Assembly: GCA_018674495.1 (NCBI GenBank)
Contig: JABHAA010000116.1
Location: 1 to 43,643 of the forward strand
DNA from: Rhodospirillaceae bacterium
GTDB lineage: Bacteria > Pseudomonadota > Alphaproteobacteria > Rhodospirillales > UBA2165
Direction of reading: 5' to 3'
DNA: 43,643 nt
Positions 11,257 to 22,900 of the stretch are shown here, piece after piece (the stretch's first letter is position 1; every line of letters begins with the position of its first letter). Position numbers and translations under genes: made by a program. Below the pieces are notes generated by a model, which saw only the letters and a list, made by a program, of their open reading frames with translations, did not search any database and was not told the DNA's origin.

Positions 11257-11616
11257 ATGCTCACTCTCATGCCCGAAAGCGCGGGCGATCTGGTCTGTCT
11301 CAAGGCAGCCGGCAAGCTCACCGACGAAGAATACAAGGACATGATGCCGCGCCTGGAAGCGGTGATCGCCGAGCATGGCTCCTTGCGCCTTTATGCCGAT
11401 CTGACCGAGTTCGACGGCTGGGACTGGCGCGCCGCCTGGGACGATGTGGCTTTCGGCATCAAGCATTGGAACGATGTTTCGAAAATCGCGCTGATCGGTG
11501 ATGCCGCCTGGGAAGACCTGGCCGCCAAAATCGCCGATAAGATCACACCAGCAGACGTGCGCAATTTCGCCGCCGGTGAGACGGGCGAAGCGCTACAATG
11601 GGTACGCGAAGGTTAA
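11257..11616 (+). CDS. SpoIIAA/STAS-like protein
   Basis: A 119-residue protein resembling the SpoIIAA-like family: residues about 20-60 read TDEEYKDMMPRLEAVI, then LRLYADLTEFDGWDWRAAWDD, typical of the group. No signal peptide or membrane segment is visible. Members of this family bind small lipophilic ligands or act as STAS-type domains, but their roles are mostly undefined. It follows lpdA by only 19 bases on the same strand, with AAGG upstream of the ATG at 11257, so it is probably the last gene of the suc-lpd transcript. It converges with the next gene; the two stops lie six bases apart. Confidence 0.75.
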   Translation: MLTLMPESAGDLVCLKAAGKLTDEEYKDMMPRLEAVIAEHGSLRLYADLTEFDGWDWRAAWDDVAFGIKHWNDVSKIALIGDAAWEDLAAKIADKITPADVRNFAAGETGEALQWVREG

Positions 11617-11621
11617 GTTTT

Positions 11622-12014
11622 TTAAGAAACCAGCTGCTCGGGCTGTTTCTTCGGCTTCAGGCAGCCCCAGCCCTTGGTGTCATCGGGGCGGATGCCCAGA
11701 TGGCGGGCGATGGCGGCTTCGTTGATCTGCTGCAAATGATCCAGCATCTTGCCTTTTTTGACCACGCCGCGCGTCGTTAGATCGGACCGGTAGGCGGCCT
11801 CGGTCGTCTTGCAGCCGCGATAGGCTTTCAAAAGCAGCCGCCATTCCGTGGCGCCGCCCTTTTCATAGCCCGCATTCAAGCAATTCACATAGGCGCTATG
11901 GGCCTTGGAATCAAATTTTGTGTCCTGGAACGGGGCGTTGTCCTGCAACAGCATGACCGCCGCGCCGATGCCGACGATGGCGCCGCCTAAATTGAACAAG
12001 GTGGCTTTCTTCAT
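11622..12014 (-). CDS. Small membrane-anchored protein of unknown function
   Basis: A 130-residue protein that I do not recognise as a named family. The N-terminus has a short positive start (MKK) followed by a hydrophobic, glycine-rich segment at residues 5-21, which could be an uncleaved membrane anchor or signal peptide. The rest is polar, with several Lys/Arg residues and three cysteines (two near residues 45 and 71, one near the C-terminus in GWGCLKPKK). It probably lies on the periplasmic side. The start at 12014 is preferred over 12056 because AAAGGATTGAG lies just upstream in mRNA sense. It is a lone gene, convergent with the SpoIIAA-like gene. Confidence 0.6.
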   Translation of the reverse strand: MKKATLFNLGGAIVGIGAAVMLLQDNAPFQDTKFDSKAHSAYVNCLNAGYEKGGATEWRLLLKAYRGCKTTEAAYRSDLTTRGVVKKGKMLDHLQQINEAAIARHLGIRPDDTKGWGCLKPKKQPEQLVS

Positions 12015-12077
12015 GGGCTCAATCCTTTGTTGCACCGATGCTAGCCCCATTTGCATTTTGCGGCAACGGAAAAGGCT

Positions 12078-12929
12078 TCAATCCTCGTCCTGCACCGGAT
12101 TGGCGAGCACGCCTATCCCCGAGATTTCCATCTCTACTTGGTCGCCGGGCTTTAAGTAAATTCCTGCCTCCCGGCGCGGGCGGATGCCACCGGGCGAGCC
12201 GGTGGTGATGACGTCGCCCGGCTCCAAAGCAGTAAAGGTGGAGACGTAGGCGAGGATCTGGGCAATGGAAAATATCATGTCGCCCGTGGAGCCGTTCTGA
12301 ATTTCTTCGCCGTTGATACGGTGCAAAATGGTGAGGGCGTGCGCGTCGGCAATCTCGTCGCGGCTCACCATCCAGGGCCCGAAAGCGCCGCAACTATCGA
12401 AGTTCTTGCCCGGCGATACGTTGCGGCTGGTGTGATCGGCCCAATCGGTAAGGGTGCCGTCATTAAGGATCGAATAGAAGGCGATATGGTCCATGGCCGT
12501 GTCTTCAGGTATGTGGCGCCCACCGGTACCGATGATCACCGCCAGCTCCGCCTCGCCATCGAAAAACTGGGATGCCTTGGGCCGGATCAACGGTTCCAGA
12601 TGCCCGGCGTGGGAGCCGTGACGGCGCATGAAGATGCTCGGATGACCGGGAAAATTGGTGCCCATGTCCGCATAGGCGGAGCCGTAATTGCGGCCCACCG
12701 CCAAAACAGAATTGGCCCCTTTGACCGGCGGCAGATAGCGGATGTCGGCCAGGGCAAAATCGGCGGACGCATCGGTCAGCGCTTCCAGCTCGCCAAGCGC
12801 GCCGGCGGTTAGAACATCGGTAACGTCGCCGAATTTGGGCCTAAGCCGCGCACCCGCATCGACAACGCCGCCTTCGGTGACGACGCCATAGCTTTGGGTT
12901 CCCGCATGGATGAAGCGGACAATTTTCAC
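12078..12929 (-). CDS. Fumarylacetoacetate hydrolase (FAH) family protein
   Basis: A 283-residue enzyme of the FAH superfamily, whose members hydrolyse or decarboxylate beta-diketo acids or act as ureidoglycolate lyase, 2-oxo-hept-3-ene-1,7-dioate hydratase or acylpyruvase. Visible family blocks are VGRNYGSAYADMG, FMRRHGSHAGHLEPLI, the metal-ligand segment DGEAELAVIIGTGGRHI, the KNFDSCGAFGPWMV block, and the C-terminal PGDVITTGSPGGIRP. The metal-binding Glu residues lie in FDGEAELAVIIG. Translation starts at a GTG (12927-12929) only three bases after the xerC stop, so the two genes are probably co-transcribed. The substrate cannot be told from sequence. Confidence 0.88.
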   Translation of the reverse strand: MKIVRFIHAGTQSYGVVTEGGVVDAGARLRPKFGDVTDVLTAGALGELEALTDASADFALADIRYLPPVKGANSVLAVGRNYGSAYADMGTNFPGHPSIFMRRHGSHAGHLEPLIRPKASQFFDGEAELAVIIGTGGRHIPEDTAMDHIAFYSILNDGTLTDWADHTSRNVSPGKNFDSCGAFGPWMVSRDEIADAHALTILHRINGEEIQNGSTGDMIFSIAQILAYVSTFTALEPGDVITTGSPGGIRPRREAGIYLKPGDQVEMEISGIGVLANPVQDED

Positions 12930-12932
12930 TAT

Positions 12933-13901
12933 TTACTCCCGCGCTCTCGGATGGGCATCCCGGTAAACCTCTGTCAGCCGGGCCGCGTCCACTTCGGTAT
13001 AGCGCTGGGTGGAGGATAGAGAGGCGTGGCCGAGCAATTCCTGGATGGTGCGCAAATCACCGCCGCCGGCCAACAGGTGCGTTGCGAAACTATGGCGGAG
13101 GCTGTGCGGCGTCGCCGTATCGGGCAGGTTCAGCATGACCCGGACCCGGCGCATCTGGCGCTGCACGACCCCCGGATTGAGCCGCCCGCCCCGGGCGCCG
13201 ACGAATAATGGTTCTTTGGGCCCCAGCCGATGCGGGCATTGTTTGAGGTAGCTATCGATGCGCTCGGTAATGACCGGCAAGACCGGCACCAGCCGTTGCT
13301 TGTTGCCTTTGCCGGTGATGACCAGCGCAGCACTGCCGTCGCCATCCAGCTCCGGCGTATCACCCACATTCAGGCCCAGCGCTTCGGAGATGCGCAGCCC
13401 GCAGCCATAGATGAGAGTGAACAAGGCCCGGTCGCGGGCCGCCAGCCAAGGCTCTTCGTGGGCTTCGAAGACCGCTTCCAGGGCTTCCAGAGCCTCGGCC
13501 TCGGACAAAGCCTTGGGCAGGCTGACCGGTAGTTTCGGTGTTTTGACCGCCCGGATGGCGGCGTTGCTGGCCAGGCCCCTTCGCTCCAGAAAGCTAAAAA
13601 AATTGCGCAACGCCGATAACGCCCTTGCCGTTGAAGTGCGTGATACGCCTTCGGCTCCGCGCCGCGCCAAATAGCCTCTGAAATCGGCGAGCGCGAGGCC
13701 GGCGAAATCTTCGATGCCCGGCGCATGGCCCAGATGTTCGGCCAGATAGCTGCAAAAGGCGGCCAGGTCGCGGCCATAGCCGTCCAGGGTGTGGGCGGAG
13801 CAGTTGCGCTCCACCTCCAGCCAGCGCCACCAGTCTTCGATGGCGGCCAAAAGGGCGGGCTCGGCGGTGGTATCGATCTGGGCGGCCATTTGGGGGGACA
13901 T
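12933..13901 (-). CDS. xerC: Tyrosine recombinase XerC
   Basis: Site-specific recombinase that resolves chromosome dimers with XerD. The 322-residue protein has an N-terminal SAM-like core-binding domain (about residues 15-110) and a catalytic domain with the full residue set: Arg170 (GCGLRISEAL), Lys198 (TGKGNKQRLVP), His266 and Arg269 (HSLRHSFATHLL), His292 (LGHASLSSTQRYT) and nucleophile Tyr301. The alphaproteobacterial gene order, next to a DUF484 gene, supports XerC rather than a phage integrase. It lies 12 bases after the DUF484 gene and just before the FAH gene. No dif-like site was found in the window. Confidence 0.94.
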   Translation of the reverse strand: MSPQMAAQIDTTAEPALLAAIEDWWRWLEVERNCSAHTLDGYGRDLAAFCSYLAEHLGHAPGIEDFAGLALADFRGYLARRGAEGVSRTSTARALSALRNFFSFLERRGLASNAAIRAVKTPKLPVSLPKALSEAEALEALEAVFEAHEEPWLAARDRALFTLIYGCGLRISEALGLNVGDTPELDGDGSAALVITGKGNKQRLVPVLPVITERIDSYLKQCPHRLGPKEPLFVGARGGRLNPGVVQRQMRRVRVMLNLPDTATPHSLRHSFATHLLAGGGDLRTIQELLGHASLSSTQRYTEVDAARLTEVYRDAHPRARE

Positions 13902-13913
13902 GGGGGCCCCGCC

Positions 13914-14648
13914 TCAGCCTCTCGGCAGCCAGCGGCGCAAGGATAATTCGGCGACCCGGGCCAGGAAATTTACCAAATCAGAGCCTTGGCCGGGATGGAA
14001 GGAGCCGCGCTCGCGCGACCCGAGGGCCAGGATGCCCACCGGAAGATTGTCGCCCGCATTGACGCGCACATAGGCGGCCGAGCGCACCAGGCCAGCGGTT
14101 TCGCCGAACAATGCGCCATCGTCGCTGGCCTCTTCGAGCAAGGCAAAAGGTTTATCGGCGCCGCCGAGCAATGCGTTCACTGAGCCCGGCGCCAGCCATT
14201 TGATCTCGCCCGAGCCGAGTACGCCCGAGCCAGTCTCGCCGGTTTCCAGGCACAGCGACACCGCGTCCACATCCAACAAGAGCGGCAGATCAAAGCGGAT
14301 AACGTGCAGGATGCGGTCCAGGCTGTCGGCGCCCAAAAGCGCCATGACGCCAGCATGGGTGCGAGTCTGAATGAGAATGTTGGAACGGGTGGTTGAAATC
14401 AACAGGTTCGCGGCATCGCGCAAATCCTGAGATTCTTCGCGCAAGCGTTCCAGCATGACACTTTGCAGATCGACCACCTCTTCGCCGTCCCACCGGGCCG
14501 GCGGCGTCAGGCTTTGTACAAGCTCGGGCCGCTCCGCCAAGAAATCGGGATGGGCGGCGAGATAACGCGCGACCGCATCAGCGCTCGGCCCAACCGCCAT
14601 GTCGAGATCGGTATCCCGGAATTCCAGGTCGTCGCCGCTTGCCGTCAT
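13914..14648 (-). CDS. DUF484 family (GAF-like) protein
   Basis: A 244-residue protein of the DUF484 family, which is predicted to contain a GAF-like domain and is very often encoded beside xerC. The N-terminal part reads VARYLAAHPDFLAERPEL, the family hallmark, followed by a helical stretch (VDLQSVMLERLREESQDL, possibly coiled). The C-terminal GAF-like half includes VGILALGSRERGSFHPGQG. The start at 14648 is chosen because GGAAAGGCGG lies just upstream; a longer start at 14684 would add residues unlike the family. It probably forms an operon with xerC. Function is unknown. Confidence 0.88.
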   Translation of the reverse strand: MTASGDDLEFRDTDLDMAVGPSADAVARYLAAHPDFLAERPELVQSLTPPARWDGEEVVDLQSVMLERLREESQDLRDAANLLISTTRSNILIQTRTHAGVMALLGADSLDRILHVIRFDLPLLLDVDAVSLCLETGETGSGVLGSGEIKWLAPGSVNALLGGADKPFALLEEASDDGALFGETAGLVRSAAYVRVNAGDNLPVGILALGSRERGSFHPGQGSDLVNFLARVAELSLRRWLPRG

Positions 14649-14728
14649 GATATTCCGCCTTTCCCAAGTTTGCCGCCCCAACATTCGGGCGATTCGTGCA
14701 TCCTTGCAACGGAATTAACTTATCAGGG

Positions 14729-15385
14729 TTAAAGAATCGTTTGCCCGGTTTTTTCCCAATCGGCGAGGAAGGCGGCAAGGCCCTTGTCGGTCAGCGGGTG
14801 ATTGTAAAGCTGGCCGAGGATTTTGGGCGGAATGGTCACCACCTCGGCACCGAGGCGCGCCGCCTCGACCACATGCATGGGATGGCGGATGGAAGCGACC
14901 AGGACCTCGGTCTCGAATTCTGGGTAGTTGGCGTAAATCTCGACAATGTCGGAGATCAGCCCCATGCCGTCGGTGCCGGTATCATCGAGCCGGCCAACGA
15001 AGGGCGACACAAACGTGGCCCCCGCCTTGGCCGCTAAGATGGCTTGGGCGGCGGAGAAGCATAAGGTCACATTGACCATGGTGCTCTCGTCCGAAAGCGT
15101 TTTGCAGGCGCGGAGGCCATCCACGGTTAGCGGCACCTTGACCGCTACATTATCGGCGATTTGCGCCAGCTTGCGGCCTTCCGCGATCATCCCGTCGGCA
15201 TCGGTTGCGGTTACCTCGGCGCTGATCGGGCCGGGCACGATGGCGCAAATCTCGGCGATGGTGTCGGCAAAGGGGCGCCCGGTTTTGGCGACCAGGGATG
15301 GATTGGTGGTAACCCCGTCGACCATGCCGGTCCCCGCCAATTCGCGAATATCATCGATGTCGGCGGTGTCGATAAAAAACTTCAT
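14729..15385 (-). CDS. fsa: Transaldolase-like / fructose-6-phosphate aldolase family protein
   Basis: A short-type transaldolase of the TalC/MipB family, which catalyses transaldol or aldol reactions on sugar phosphates. The 218-residue length matches the small subfamily. The protein begins [16 protein letters not shown], with [13 protein letters not shown] at about residues 24-36. The Schiff-base lysine is Lys83 in [22 protein letters not shown] and the C-terminal [10 protein letters not shown] block are also present. AGGAG upstream of the ATG at 15385 supports the start; the frame continues upstream without family similarity. Whether it is a true transaldolase or a fructose-6-phosphate aldolase cannot be settled here. 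It is divergent from priA across 84 bases. Confidence 0.9.
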   Translation of the reverse strand: MKFFIDTADIDDIRELAGTGMVDGVTTNPSLVAKTGRPFADTIAEICAIVPGPISAEVTATDADGMIAEGRKLAQIADNVAVKVPLTVDGLRACKTLSDESTMVNVTLCFSAAQAILAAKAGATFVSPFVGRLDDTGTDGMGLISDIVEIYANYPEFETEVLVASIRHPMHVVEAARLGAEVVTIPPKILGQLYNHPLTDKGLAAFLADWEKTGQTIL

Positions 15386-15469
15386 TGGGTATTCTCCTGG
15401 CTCAATATTTCGGCCAACGGCCAATGGCGGGGATTTGTTTCCCCATCGCGAATGGCTAGAGTGTATCCC

Positions 15470-17686
15470 ATGGCCCCACCCGATTCCAGACAAGCGAAAA
15501 CCAAGCCTGCGCCAGACCGATCCGGCGATCGCGTGACCGTGCTATTGCCGCTGCCGCTGGGGCGCGGCTATACCTACGGGGTGCCGGCGGATCTTGATCT
15601 GGCGCCCGGCGATTTCGTCGCCGTGCCGCTCGGCCCGCGCACCGTTACCGGCGTTGTCTGGGACCGGGAACCAGAGGACGTGCCCGCAGGCAAACTGAAA
15701 TCGGTGCTGGAACGATTGCCGGCGCCGCCCCTGCCCGATGTGTCGCGGCGCTTCGTCGAATGGGTGGCGGCCTACAACATGTCGTCCTGGGGGGCGGTCC
15801 TCAAAATGGCGATGAGCGTGCCGGCGGCGCTGCAGCCGGAAAAATCGGTGCGCGCCTATGTCGCGGCACCCGATCCGCCGCCATTCAAAATGACCAAGGC
15901 GCGGGAACGGGTGCTGGCCGTCCTTGCCGAAGGCCCGGCGCGTACAGGCGCAGATATCGCGTCCGAAGCCGGCGCCGGTGCTAGCGTGATCAAGGGGCTC
16001 GCCGACGCCGGCGTTTTGGCGCGCGCCGACCTGGCGCCACCGCCCGCCTTCGAAATTCCCGATTGGGCCGCCGAGGGGCCTACCCTTTCCACCGATCAGC
16101 AAACGGCGGCGGAGGCCCTTTGCAAAGATGTAAAAAGCGGCGGCTTTGGCGTCACCGTGATCGAAGGGGTGCCCGGCTCGGGCAAGACCGAAGTGTATCT
16201 AGAAGCCGTCGCCGCCGCCTTGGAGCAAGGCAAACAGGCCCTGGTAATGCTGCCCGAGATCGCGCTGTCGGCCCAGTGGTTGCAGCGGTTTCGCGCCCGC
16301 TTCGGTGTGGCGCCGGCGGTCTGGCATTCGGACCTGACCGGCGTGCAACGGCGCAGAACCTGGCGCGCCGTGGCCGATGGTCAGGCGCGGGTGGTGGTCG
16401 GCGCCCGCTCGTCCTTGTATTTGCCATTTGCCAATCTGGCCGTGATCGCCGTCGATGAAGAACATGACCAATCCTTCAAACAGGATGAAGGCGTCATCTA
16501 TAATGCCCGCGACATGGCCGTAGTGCGCGCTCAGTTGGGGGAAATTCCGGCCATCCTGGTGACCGCCACGCCGTCCCTGGAAACCGACCAGAACGTGCGC
16601 TCGGGCCGCTATTCCCACCATTTGCTGCCGGTGCGCCACGGCGGCGCTTCGCTGCCCGAAATCAGCATCGTCGATATGCGTAGCGACAAACCCGAACGCG
16701 GCCATTGGCTGTCGCCGTCCCTGGTGGAGGCCATGAAGAAGACCTTCGCAGCCGGCGAACAGGTGTTGCTGTTTTTAAACCGGCGCGGCTATGCACCGCT
16801 GACCCTCTGCCGCAAATGCGGCCACCGGCTGCAATGCCCCCAGTGCAGCGCCTGGCTAGTGGAGCATCGCTTGCTGGGGCGGTTGCAATGCCACCACTGC
16901 GGCTATGCGGCGCGCCAGCCCGAGCGTTGCTCCGAATGCGATGCCGAGGACCAGTTCACCGCCTGCGGGCCCGGGGTCGAGCGCCTCGCCGAAGAGGTCG
17001 CCGAGCGGTTTCCGGAGATTGCCGCCACTCTGGCGGTCAGCGATATCATCAACACTCCGGCGCGCGCGACCGAGCTGGTGCGCAGCATCGAAGAGCGCGA
17101 GGTGGATTTGATCATCGGCACGCAAATCGTCGCCAAGGGTTATCATTTTCCGCATTTGACCCTGGTCGGCGTGGTTGATGCGGATCTGGGTCTGGCCGGC
17201 GGCGATCTCCGCGCCGCCGAGCGCACGTTTCAGCTATTGTATCAGGTGGCCGGACGCGCCGGGCGGGCGGAGCGTCCGGGCCGGGTGCTGATGCAGACCT
17301 ACATGCCGGATCATCCCGTCATCCAGGCGCTGAGCGAAGGCGACAGCGCCGGTTTTCTGGAGGCCGAGGCCCGCGACCGGCAAGGCGCCGGCATGCCGCC
17401 CTTTGGCCGTCTGGTCGGCATCATTGTATCGGGCACCGACGAGCGTCTGGTCGATGCGGCGGCCAGCGCCCTTGGCCGCTCGGCGCCGCGCTCGGCGGAG
17501 GTGCAAATTCTCGGCCCCGCCCCGGCGCCCATGGCGGTGCTGCGCGGCCGCCACCGCCGCCGCTTTCTGGTCAAGGCCGGGCGCAGCGTGAATATTCAGG
17601 AGCGCGTCAGACACTGGCTCAGAAATACGTCCCTGCCGAAAAAAGTCCGGGTTCAGACCGACGTCGATCCGTATAGTTTCCTGTAA
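15470..17686 (+). CDS. priA: Primosomal protein N' (replication restart helicase PriA)
   Basis: DNA helicase that reloads the replisome at stalled forks. With the ATG at 15470 the protein has 738 residues, the usual size. It has an N-terminal DNA-binding domain (about 20-120), Walker A GVPGSGKT at 233-240, and the DEEH box ([19 protein letters not shown]). The helicase domain is interrupted by a zinc region with four CxxC-type pairs ([13 protein letters not shown], then CHHCGY, then CSECDA). Motif VI-like [13 protein letters not shown] is present. An in-frame ATG at 15452 would add six residues; neither has a clear ribosome-binding site. Longer upstream extension overlaps the divergent fsa gene and is not real. 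Confidence 0.95.
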   Translation: MAPPDSRQAKTKPAPDRSGDRVTVLLPLPLGRGYTYGVPADLDLAPGDFVAVPLGPRTVTGVVWDREPEDVPAGKLKSVLERLPAPPLPDVSRRFVEWVAAYNMSSWGAVLKMAMSVPAALQPEKSVRAYVAAPDPPPFKMTKARERVLAVLAEGPARTGADIASEAGAGASVIKGLADAGVLARADLAPPPAFEIPDWAAEGPTLSTDQQTAAEALCKDVKSGGFGVTVIEGVPGSGKTEVYLEAVAAALEQGKQALVMLPEIALSAQWLQRFRARFGVAPAVWHSDLTGVQRRRTWRAVADGQARVVVGARSSLYLPFANLAVIAVDEEHDQSFKQDEGVIYNARDMAVVRAQLGEIPAILVTATPSLETDQNVRSGRYSHHLLPVRHGGASLPEISIVDMRSDKPERGHWLSPSLVEAMKKTFAAGEQVLLFLNRRGYAPLTLCRKCGHRLQCPQCSAWLVEHRLLGRLQCHHCGYAARQPERCSECDAEDQFTACGPGVERLAEEVAERFPEIAATLAVSDIINTPARATELVRSIEEREVDLIIGTQIVAKGYHFPHLTLVGVVDADLGLAGGDLRAAERTFQLLYQVAGRAGRAERPGRVLMQTYMPDHPVIQALSEGDSAGFLEAEARDRQGAGMPPFGRLVGIIVSGTDERLVDAAASALGRSAPRSAEVQILGPAPAPMAVLRGRHRRRFLVKAGRSVNIQERVRHWLRNTSLPKKVRVQTDVDPYSFL

Positions 17687-17880
17687 GATAAATCCCTTTT
17701 AATGTATTGATAAATAACAATTTTTAAGGCCCCGACCGGACCTCTTGCATGGCCAGAAGCAGTATGCTAGACAACGGTCGCTTTGGCCGGACTCGCTCCG
17801 GAAGGGGCAGAATTTCAACAAATCCAAGGGTTCCGCATGCCGCGAACTTGCCAGGGACCGATCAGACGAGGGAACGCCTA
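17687..17880 (+). promoter_or_regulatory. Leader region upstream of the ATP synthase operon
   Basis: A 194-base gap between priA and atpH. The first 50 bases are AT-rich with no stable hairpin, so I see no clear priA terminator. A TTGCAT (17745-17750) and a TATGCT (17763-17768) are visible, but only 12 bases apart, too close for a standard sigma-70 promoter. The atp promoter probably lies here but I cannot place it. GAGGGA just before the GTG at 17881 is the atpH ribosome-binding site. Confidence 0.3.
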
Positions 17881-18441
17881 GTGGCAACCGAAACGACAGG
17901 CGCCACTGGTCTCGCCGGGCGGTATGCAACCGCGTTGTTCGATCTCGCCAGCTCCGAAAATGCCCTCGATCAGGTGGCAGCGGATCTTCGCGCCCTGGCG
18001 GCGATGATTGACGGCTCGCCCGATTTGACCCGCATGGTTCGCTCGCCGGTGATCTCCCGTGCCGAGCAAAGCGCCGCCATAGACGCCATTTTGGATGCCG
18101 CTGACGCCGCACCGTTGACTCGCAAGTTCGCCGGCGTGGTGGCCGCCAATCGGCGCCTGTTTGCGTTGACCGATATTATCGAAGGGTACCTCGCCATTCT
18201 CGCCGGGCGCCGCGGCGAAGTTACCGCCGAGGTGGCCAGCGCCACGCCGCTAACGGACCGCCAGCAGGCGGATATCCTGGCGGCGCTTACCAACACGTTG
18301 GGGGGCAGTGTCTCGATCAAGGCTTCTGTCGATCCGGATATGCTGGGCGGCCTTGTCGTCCGTGTCGGATCGCGCCTGGTCGATTCGTCCCTTCGCACCA
18401 AGCTTAATCAAATGGGTATCGCCATGAGAGGGTCAGGATAA
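17881..18441 (+). CDS. atpH: ATP synthase F1 delta subunit
   Basis: Delta subunit linking the F1 head to the peripheral stalk. From the GTG at 17881 it has 186 residues and the family features: [14 protein letters not shown] at about 10-23, a mostly helical N-terminal domain, and the C-terminal [20 protein letters not shown] block. GAGGGA about seven bases upstream supports the GTG; the frame extends upstream to 17749, but those residues are not like the family. Its TAA overlaps the atpA ATG by one base (TAATG), indicating coupled translation. It is the first gene of an F1-only operon; no F0 genes occur in the window, as is usual in alphaproteobacteria. Confidence 0.95.
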   Translation: MATETTGATGLAGRYATALFDLASSENALDQVAADLRALAAMIDGSPDLTRMVRSPVISRAEQSAAIDAILDAADAAPLTRKFAGVVAANRRLFALTDIIEGYLAILAGRRGEVTAEVASATPLTDRQQADILAALTNTLGGSVSIKASVDPDMLGGLVVRVGSRLVDSSLRTKLNQMGIAMRGSG

Positions 18442-19973
18442 TGGAAATCCGCGCGGCTGAAATCTCCGCAATTCTAAAAGATCAAATTGAAAATTTCGGG
18501 ACCGAGGCTGAAGTCGCCGAGGTTGGACAGGTGCTCACCGTCGGTGACGGCATCGCCCGTGTGCATGGCCTCGATAAGGTGCAGGCCGGCGAGATGGTCG
18601 AATTTCCGGGCGGTATTCGGGGCATGACCCTGAACCTGGAAGAGGACAATGTGGGTATCGTTATCTTCGGCGATGACCGCACCATCCGCGAAGGCGATAC
18701 GGTCAAGCGTACAGGCGATATCGTCGATGTGCCGGTGGGCAAGGAGCTTTTGGGGCGCGTCGTCGACGGATTGGGCGAGCCGATTGACGGCAAGGGTCCG
18801 ATCAATGCCAAGCAGCGCTCGCTTATTGAAGTGAAAGCACCCGGCATCATCCCCCGGAAATCGGTGCACGAGCCGATGCAGACCGGCATCAAGGCTATCG
18901 ATACGCTGATCCCGGTGGGCCGTGGCCAACGCGAATTGATTATCGGCGATCGCCAGACCGGTAAGACGGCGATCATCATCGATACCATCATCAATCAGAA
19001 AAAAATCAACGACGCGGCCACCAACGATTCCGAAAAGCTCTATTGCATCTATGTCTCCGTCGGCCAGAAACGCTCCTCGGTGGCCCAGTTCGTCAAGTTG
19101 CTGGAAGAGCACGGCGCCATGGAATATTCCATCGTCGTCGCGGCAACCGCGTCGGAGCCGGCGCCGTTGTTGTTCCTGGCGCCCTATACAGGCTGCGCCA
19201 TGGGCGAATTTTTCCGCGACAATTCCCAGCACGCGGTGATTTTCTACGACGATCTGACCAAGCAGGCCATCGCCTACCGGCAGATGTCGTTGTTGCTGCG
19301 TCGCCCGCCGGGCCGCGAAGCCTATCCCGGCGATGTCTTTTATCTGCATTCCAGGTTGCTGGAGCGGGCCGCGAAAATGAACGATGAGCATGGCTCGGGC
19401 TCGCTGACCGCTTTGCCGGTCATCGAAACCCAGGCCAACGACGTTTCCGCCTATATCCCCACCAACGTGATCTCCATCACCGACGGTCAGATCTTCTTAG
19501 AAACCGATCTGTTCTATAAGGGCATTCGCCCGGCGGTGAATGTGGGTCTGTCGGTGTCCCGCGTCGGTTCCGCTGCCCAGGTCAAGGCCATGAAACAGGT
19601 GGCCGGCTCGATCAAGTTGGAGCTGGCCCAGTACCGGGAAATGGAAGCTTTTTCCCAGTTCGCCTCGGATCTCGACGCCTCCACCCAGCGCTTGTTAGCA
19701 CGCGGCGCGCGTCTCACGGAGCTGCTCAAACAAGGCCAGTTCTCGCCCTACGCCATGGAAGAACAAGTGGTTGCCATCTATTCCGGCGTCAACGGCTTTG
19801 TCGATGACATCCCCGTCAACGATATTGTCCGCTTCGAAGCCGCGCTGATAGAAGCGATCCGCGACAAGGGCCAGGATATCCTGATCGCCATTCGCACTGA
19901 ACAAGAAATATCCGAGGCGACGGGTGAAAAGTTGAACACTTTCATCGGCGATTTCGCCTCGGCGTTTGAATAA
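18441..19973 (+). CDS. atpA: ATP synthase F1 alpha subunit
   Basis: Non-catalytic nucleotide-binding alpha subunit of F1, 510 residues, as expected. It begins [16 protein letters not shown]. The P-loop is GDRQTGKT near residues 170-177, followed by [20 protein letters not shown]. The alpha signature [17 protein letters not shown] is near residue 365, and the C-terminal helical domain is complete. The start codon overlaps the atpH stop by one base. The reading frame is intact and shows no unusual features. Confidence 0.98.
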   Translation: MEIRAAEISAILKDQIENFGTEAEVAEVGQVLTVGDGIARVHGLDKVQAGEMVEFPGGIRGMTLNLEEDNVGIVIFGDDRTIREGDTVKRTGDIVDVPVGKELLGRVVDGLGEPIDGKGPINAKQRSLIEVKAPGIIPRKSVHEPMQTGIKAIDTLIPVGRGQRELIIGDRQTGKTAIIIDTIINQKKINDAATNDSEKLYCIYVSVGQKRSSVAQFVKLLEEHGAMEYSIVVAATASEPAPLLFLAPYTGCAMGEFFRDNSQHAVIFYDDLTKQAIAYRQMSLLLRRPPGREAYPGDVFYLHSRLLERAAKMNDEHGSGSLTALPVIETQANDVSAYIPTNVISITDGQIFLETDLFYKGIRPAVNVGLSVSRVGSAAQVKAMKQVAGSIKLELAQYREMEAFSQFASDLDASTQRLLARGARLTELLKQGQFSPYAMEEQVVAIYSGVNGFVDDIPVNDIVRFEAALIEAIRDKGQDILIAIRTEQEISEATGEKLNTFIGDFASAFE

Positions 19974-20027
19974 CCGGCGCCGCCCTTAGAGCCGCTTTAT
20001 TAACGAATAGGATGGGAACGACCAGGA

Positions 20028-20918
20028 ATGGCCGGCCTTAAAGAACTTAAAACCCGGATCGCCAGCGTGAAGTCCACGCAGAAGATCACCTCGGCCATGA
20101 AAATGGTGGCCGCCAGCCGTCTGCGCCGGGCGCAGGAGGCGGCCGAAGCGGCGCGTCCCTATGCGGCGCGTATGGCGCGTATGATTGGCTCAATCGTCAC
20201 GGGCGCCAGTACCGATGGCGCGCCGGCGTTGCTGGCCGGCACCGGCAAGGATGACATTCATCTGCTGATCCCGGTGACCTCGGACCGGGGCCTTTGCGGC
20301 GGCTTCAACGCCTCCATCATCCGCGAGACCCGGCGACGCATCAAAGCCTTGGAAGACGACGGCAAGACGGTCAAATTGCTCTGTGTCGGACGCAAGTCGC
20401 GCGATATTTTGCGCCGCGAGCATGGCGACAAAATGGTCGAAACCTTCACCGGTATCGGGCGCAGCGTGGTGCAGTTGGACGAAGCGCAAATGGTCGCCGC
20501 CGAAGTGCGCCGGCTTCTGGGTGAAGGTGAATTTGATGTCTGTACGGTGATCTTCAACCGCTTCGTTTCGGCCATGACCCAGGTCGTGACGCCGCAACAA
20601 CTGATCCCGGTTCTTTTGGACGAAAACGAGCCGGCGGAAGAAGAAGCGCCCGATGGGCCGCAAGCGTCTTACGAATACGAGCCGTCGGAGGCTGATATCC
20701 TGGACAATTTGCTGCCAGCCAATCTGGATGTTCAGATTTTCCGCGCGCTTCTGGAATCAGCTGCGTCCGAGCACGGCGCCCGCATGACCGCCATGGACAA
20801 TGCGACCCGCAATGCCGGCGACATGATAGACGATCTGACCATGACCTTTAACCGCACCCGACAGGCGCGGATCACCTCCGAGCTGATTGAAATTATCTCC
20901 GGCGCCGAGGCGGTGTAG
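20028..20918 (+). CDS. atpG: ATP synthase F1 gamma subunit
   Basis: Central rotor shaft of F1 that couples proton flow to catalysis. The 296-residue protein begins [20 protein letters not shown], with [19 protein letters not shown] in the N-terminal coiled-coil. The conserved C-terminal helix has [20 protein letters not shown] and [20 protein letters not shown]. Length is normal. AGGATGGGAACGACCAGGA precedes the ATG. It lies 54 bases after atpA and 60 before atpD. Confidence 0.97.
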   Translation: MAGLKELKTRIASVKSTQKITSAMKMVAASRLRRAQEAAEAARPYAARMARMIGSIVTGASTDGAPALLAGTGKDDIHLLIPVTSDRGLCGGFNASIIRETRRRIKALEDDGKTVKLLCVGRKSRDILRREHGDKMVETFTGIGRSVVQLDEAQMVAAEVRRLLGEGEFDVCTVIFNRFVSAMTQVVTPQQLIPVLLDENEPAEEEAPDGPQASYEYEPSEADILDNLLPANLDVQIFRALLESAASEHGARMTAMDNATRNAGDMIDDLTMTFNRTRQARITSELIEIISGAEAV

Positions 20919-20972
20919 AACATTGAACTAAATCGCCGTCCGGGCGCAACCGGCGGCGAACCTAAGGAGTAG

Positions 20973-22403
<1,431 letters not shown>

Positions 22404-22417
22404 AGGATTTCTGAATT

Positions 22418-22849
22418 ATGGCCGATGCCAACGCCGCCAAGGTAAATTTTGAGCTGGTAACCCCGGCCCAATTGGTGTTTTCGGAAGACGCCGACATGGT
22501 CGTGGTGCCCGGCGCCGAAGGTGACTTTGGTGTTTTACCCGGCCATACGCCGTTCCTGACCACATTGCGGCCGGGCCTGATCGATATCCACGATGGTGGC
22601 TCAATTGCTCAAAGCCTGTTTGTCGAGGGCGGCTTTGCCGAGGCAACGGAAGAGCGTTGCACGGTGCTGGCCACCGGCGTCCGCCCGATGGCTGAGGTCA
22701 CCGCCGAAGACGCCCGCGAACGTCTGGCCGCCGCCAACGAGGCCGCCGCCGCCGCCGATGACGAAACCCGCGCCGCCGCCGAGACCGAACGGGTTGCCGC
22801 CGAAGCCATGGTCAAGGCCACCGAAATGCGCTCCAGCGCCGGCAGCTAG
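22418..22849 (+). CDS. atpC: ATP synthase F1 epsilon subunit
   Basis: Epsilon subunit, which contacts gamma and the c-ring and can inhibit ATP hydrolysis. The 143-residue protein has the N-terminal beta-sandwich with KVNFELVTPAQLVFSEDADM and the family motif VVPGAEGDFGVLPGHTPFLT. The C-terminal Ala/Glu-rich helices (about 90-143) appear complete, so the inhibitory helical part is probably present. GAGGA precedes the ATG. It is the last gene of atpHAGDC. Confidence 0.95.
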   Translation: MADANAAKVNFELVTPAQLVFSEDADMVVVPGAEGDFGVLPGHTPFLTTLRPGLIDIHDGGSIAQSLFVEGGFAEATEERCTVLATGVRPMAEVTAEDARERLAAANEAAAAADDETRAAAETERVAAEAMVKATEMRSSAGS

Positions 22850-22900
22850 ACGCGCCTGCCCATTCCCGTTTCGTTAAGGTTTTTGCGCCATCGTCCGCCC

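Noticed and set aside
12933..13901. Considered a phage or integron integrase
   Set aside because: Gene context (DUF484, fsa, priA) and full XerC-like layout indicate the housekeeping recombinase; no att sites or phage genes are nearby.
17745..17768. TTGCAT and TATGCT as an atp operon promoter
   Set aside because: The spacer is only 12 bases, and it does not fit the sigma-54 -24/-12 spacing either.
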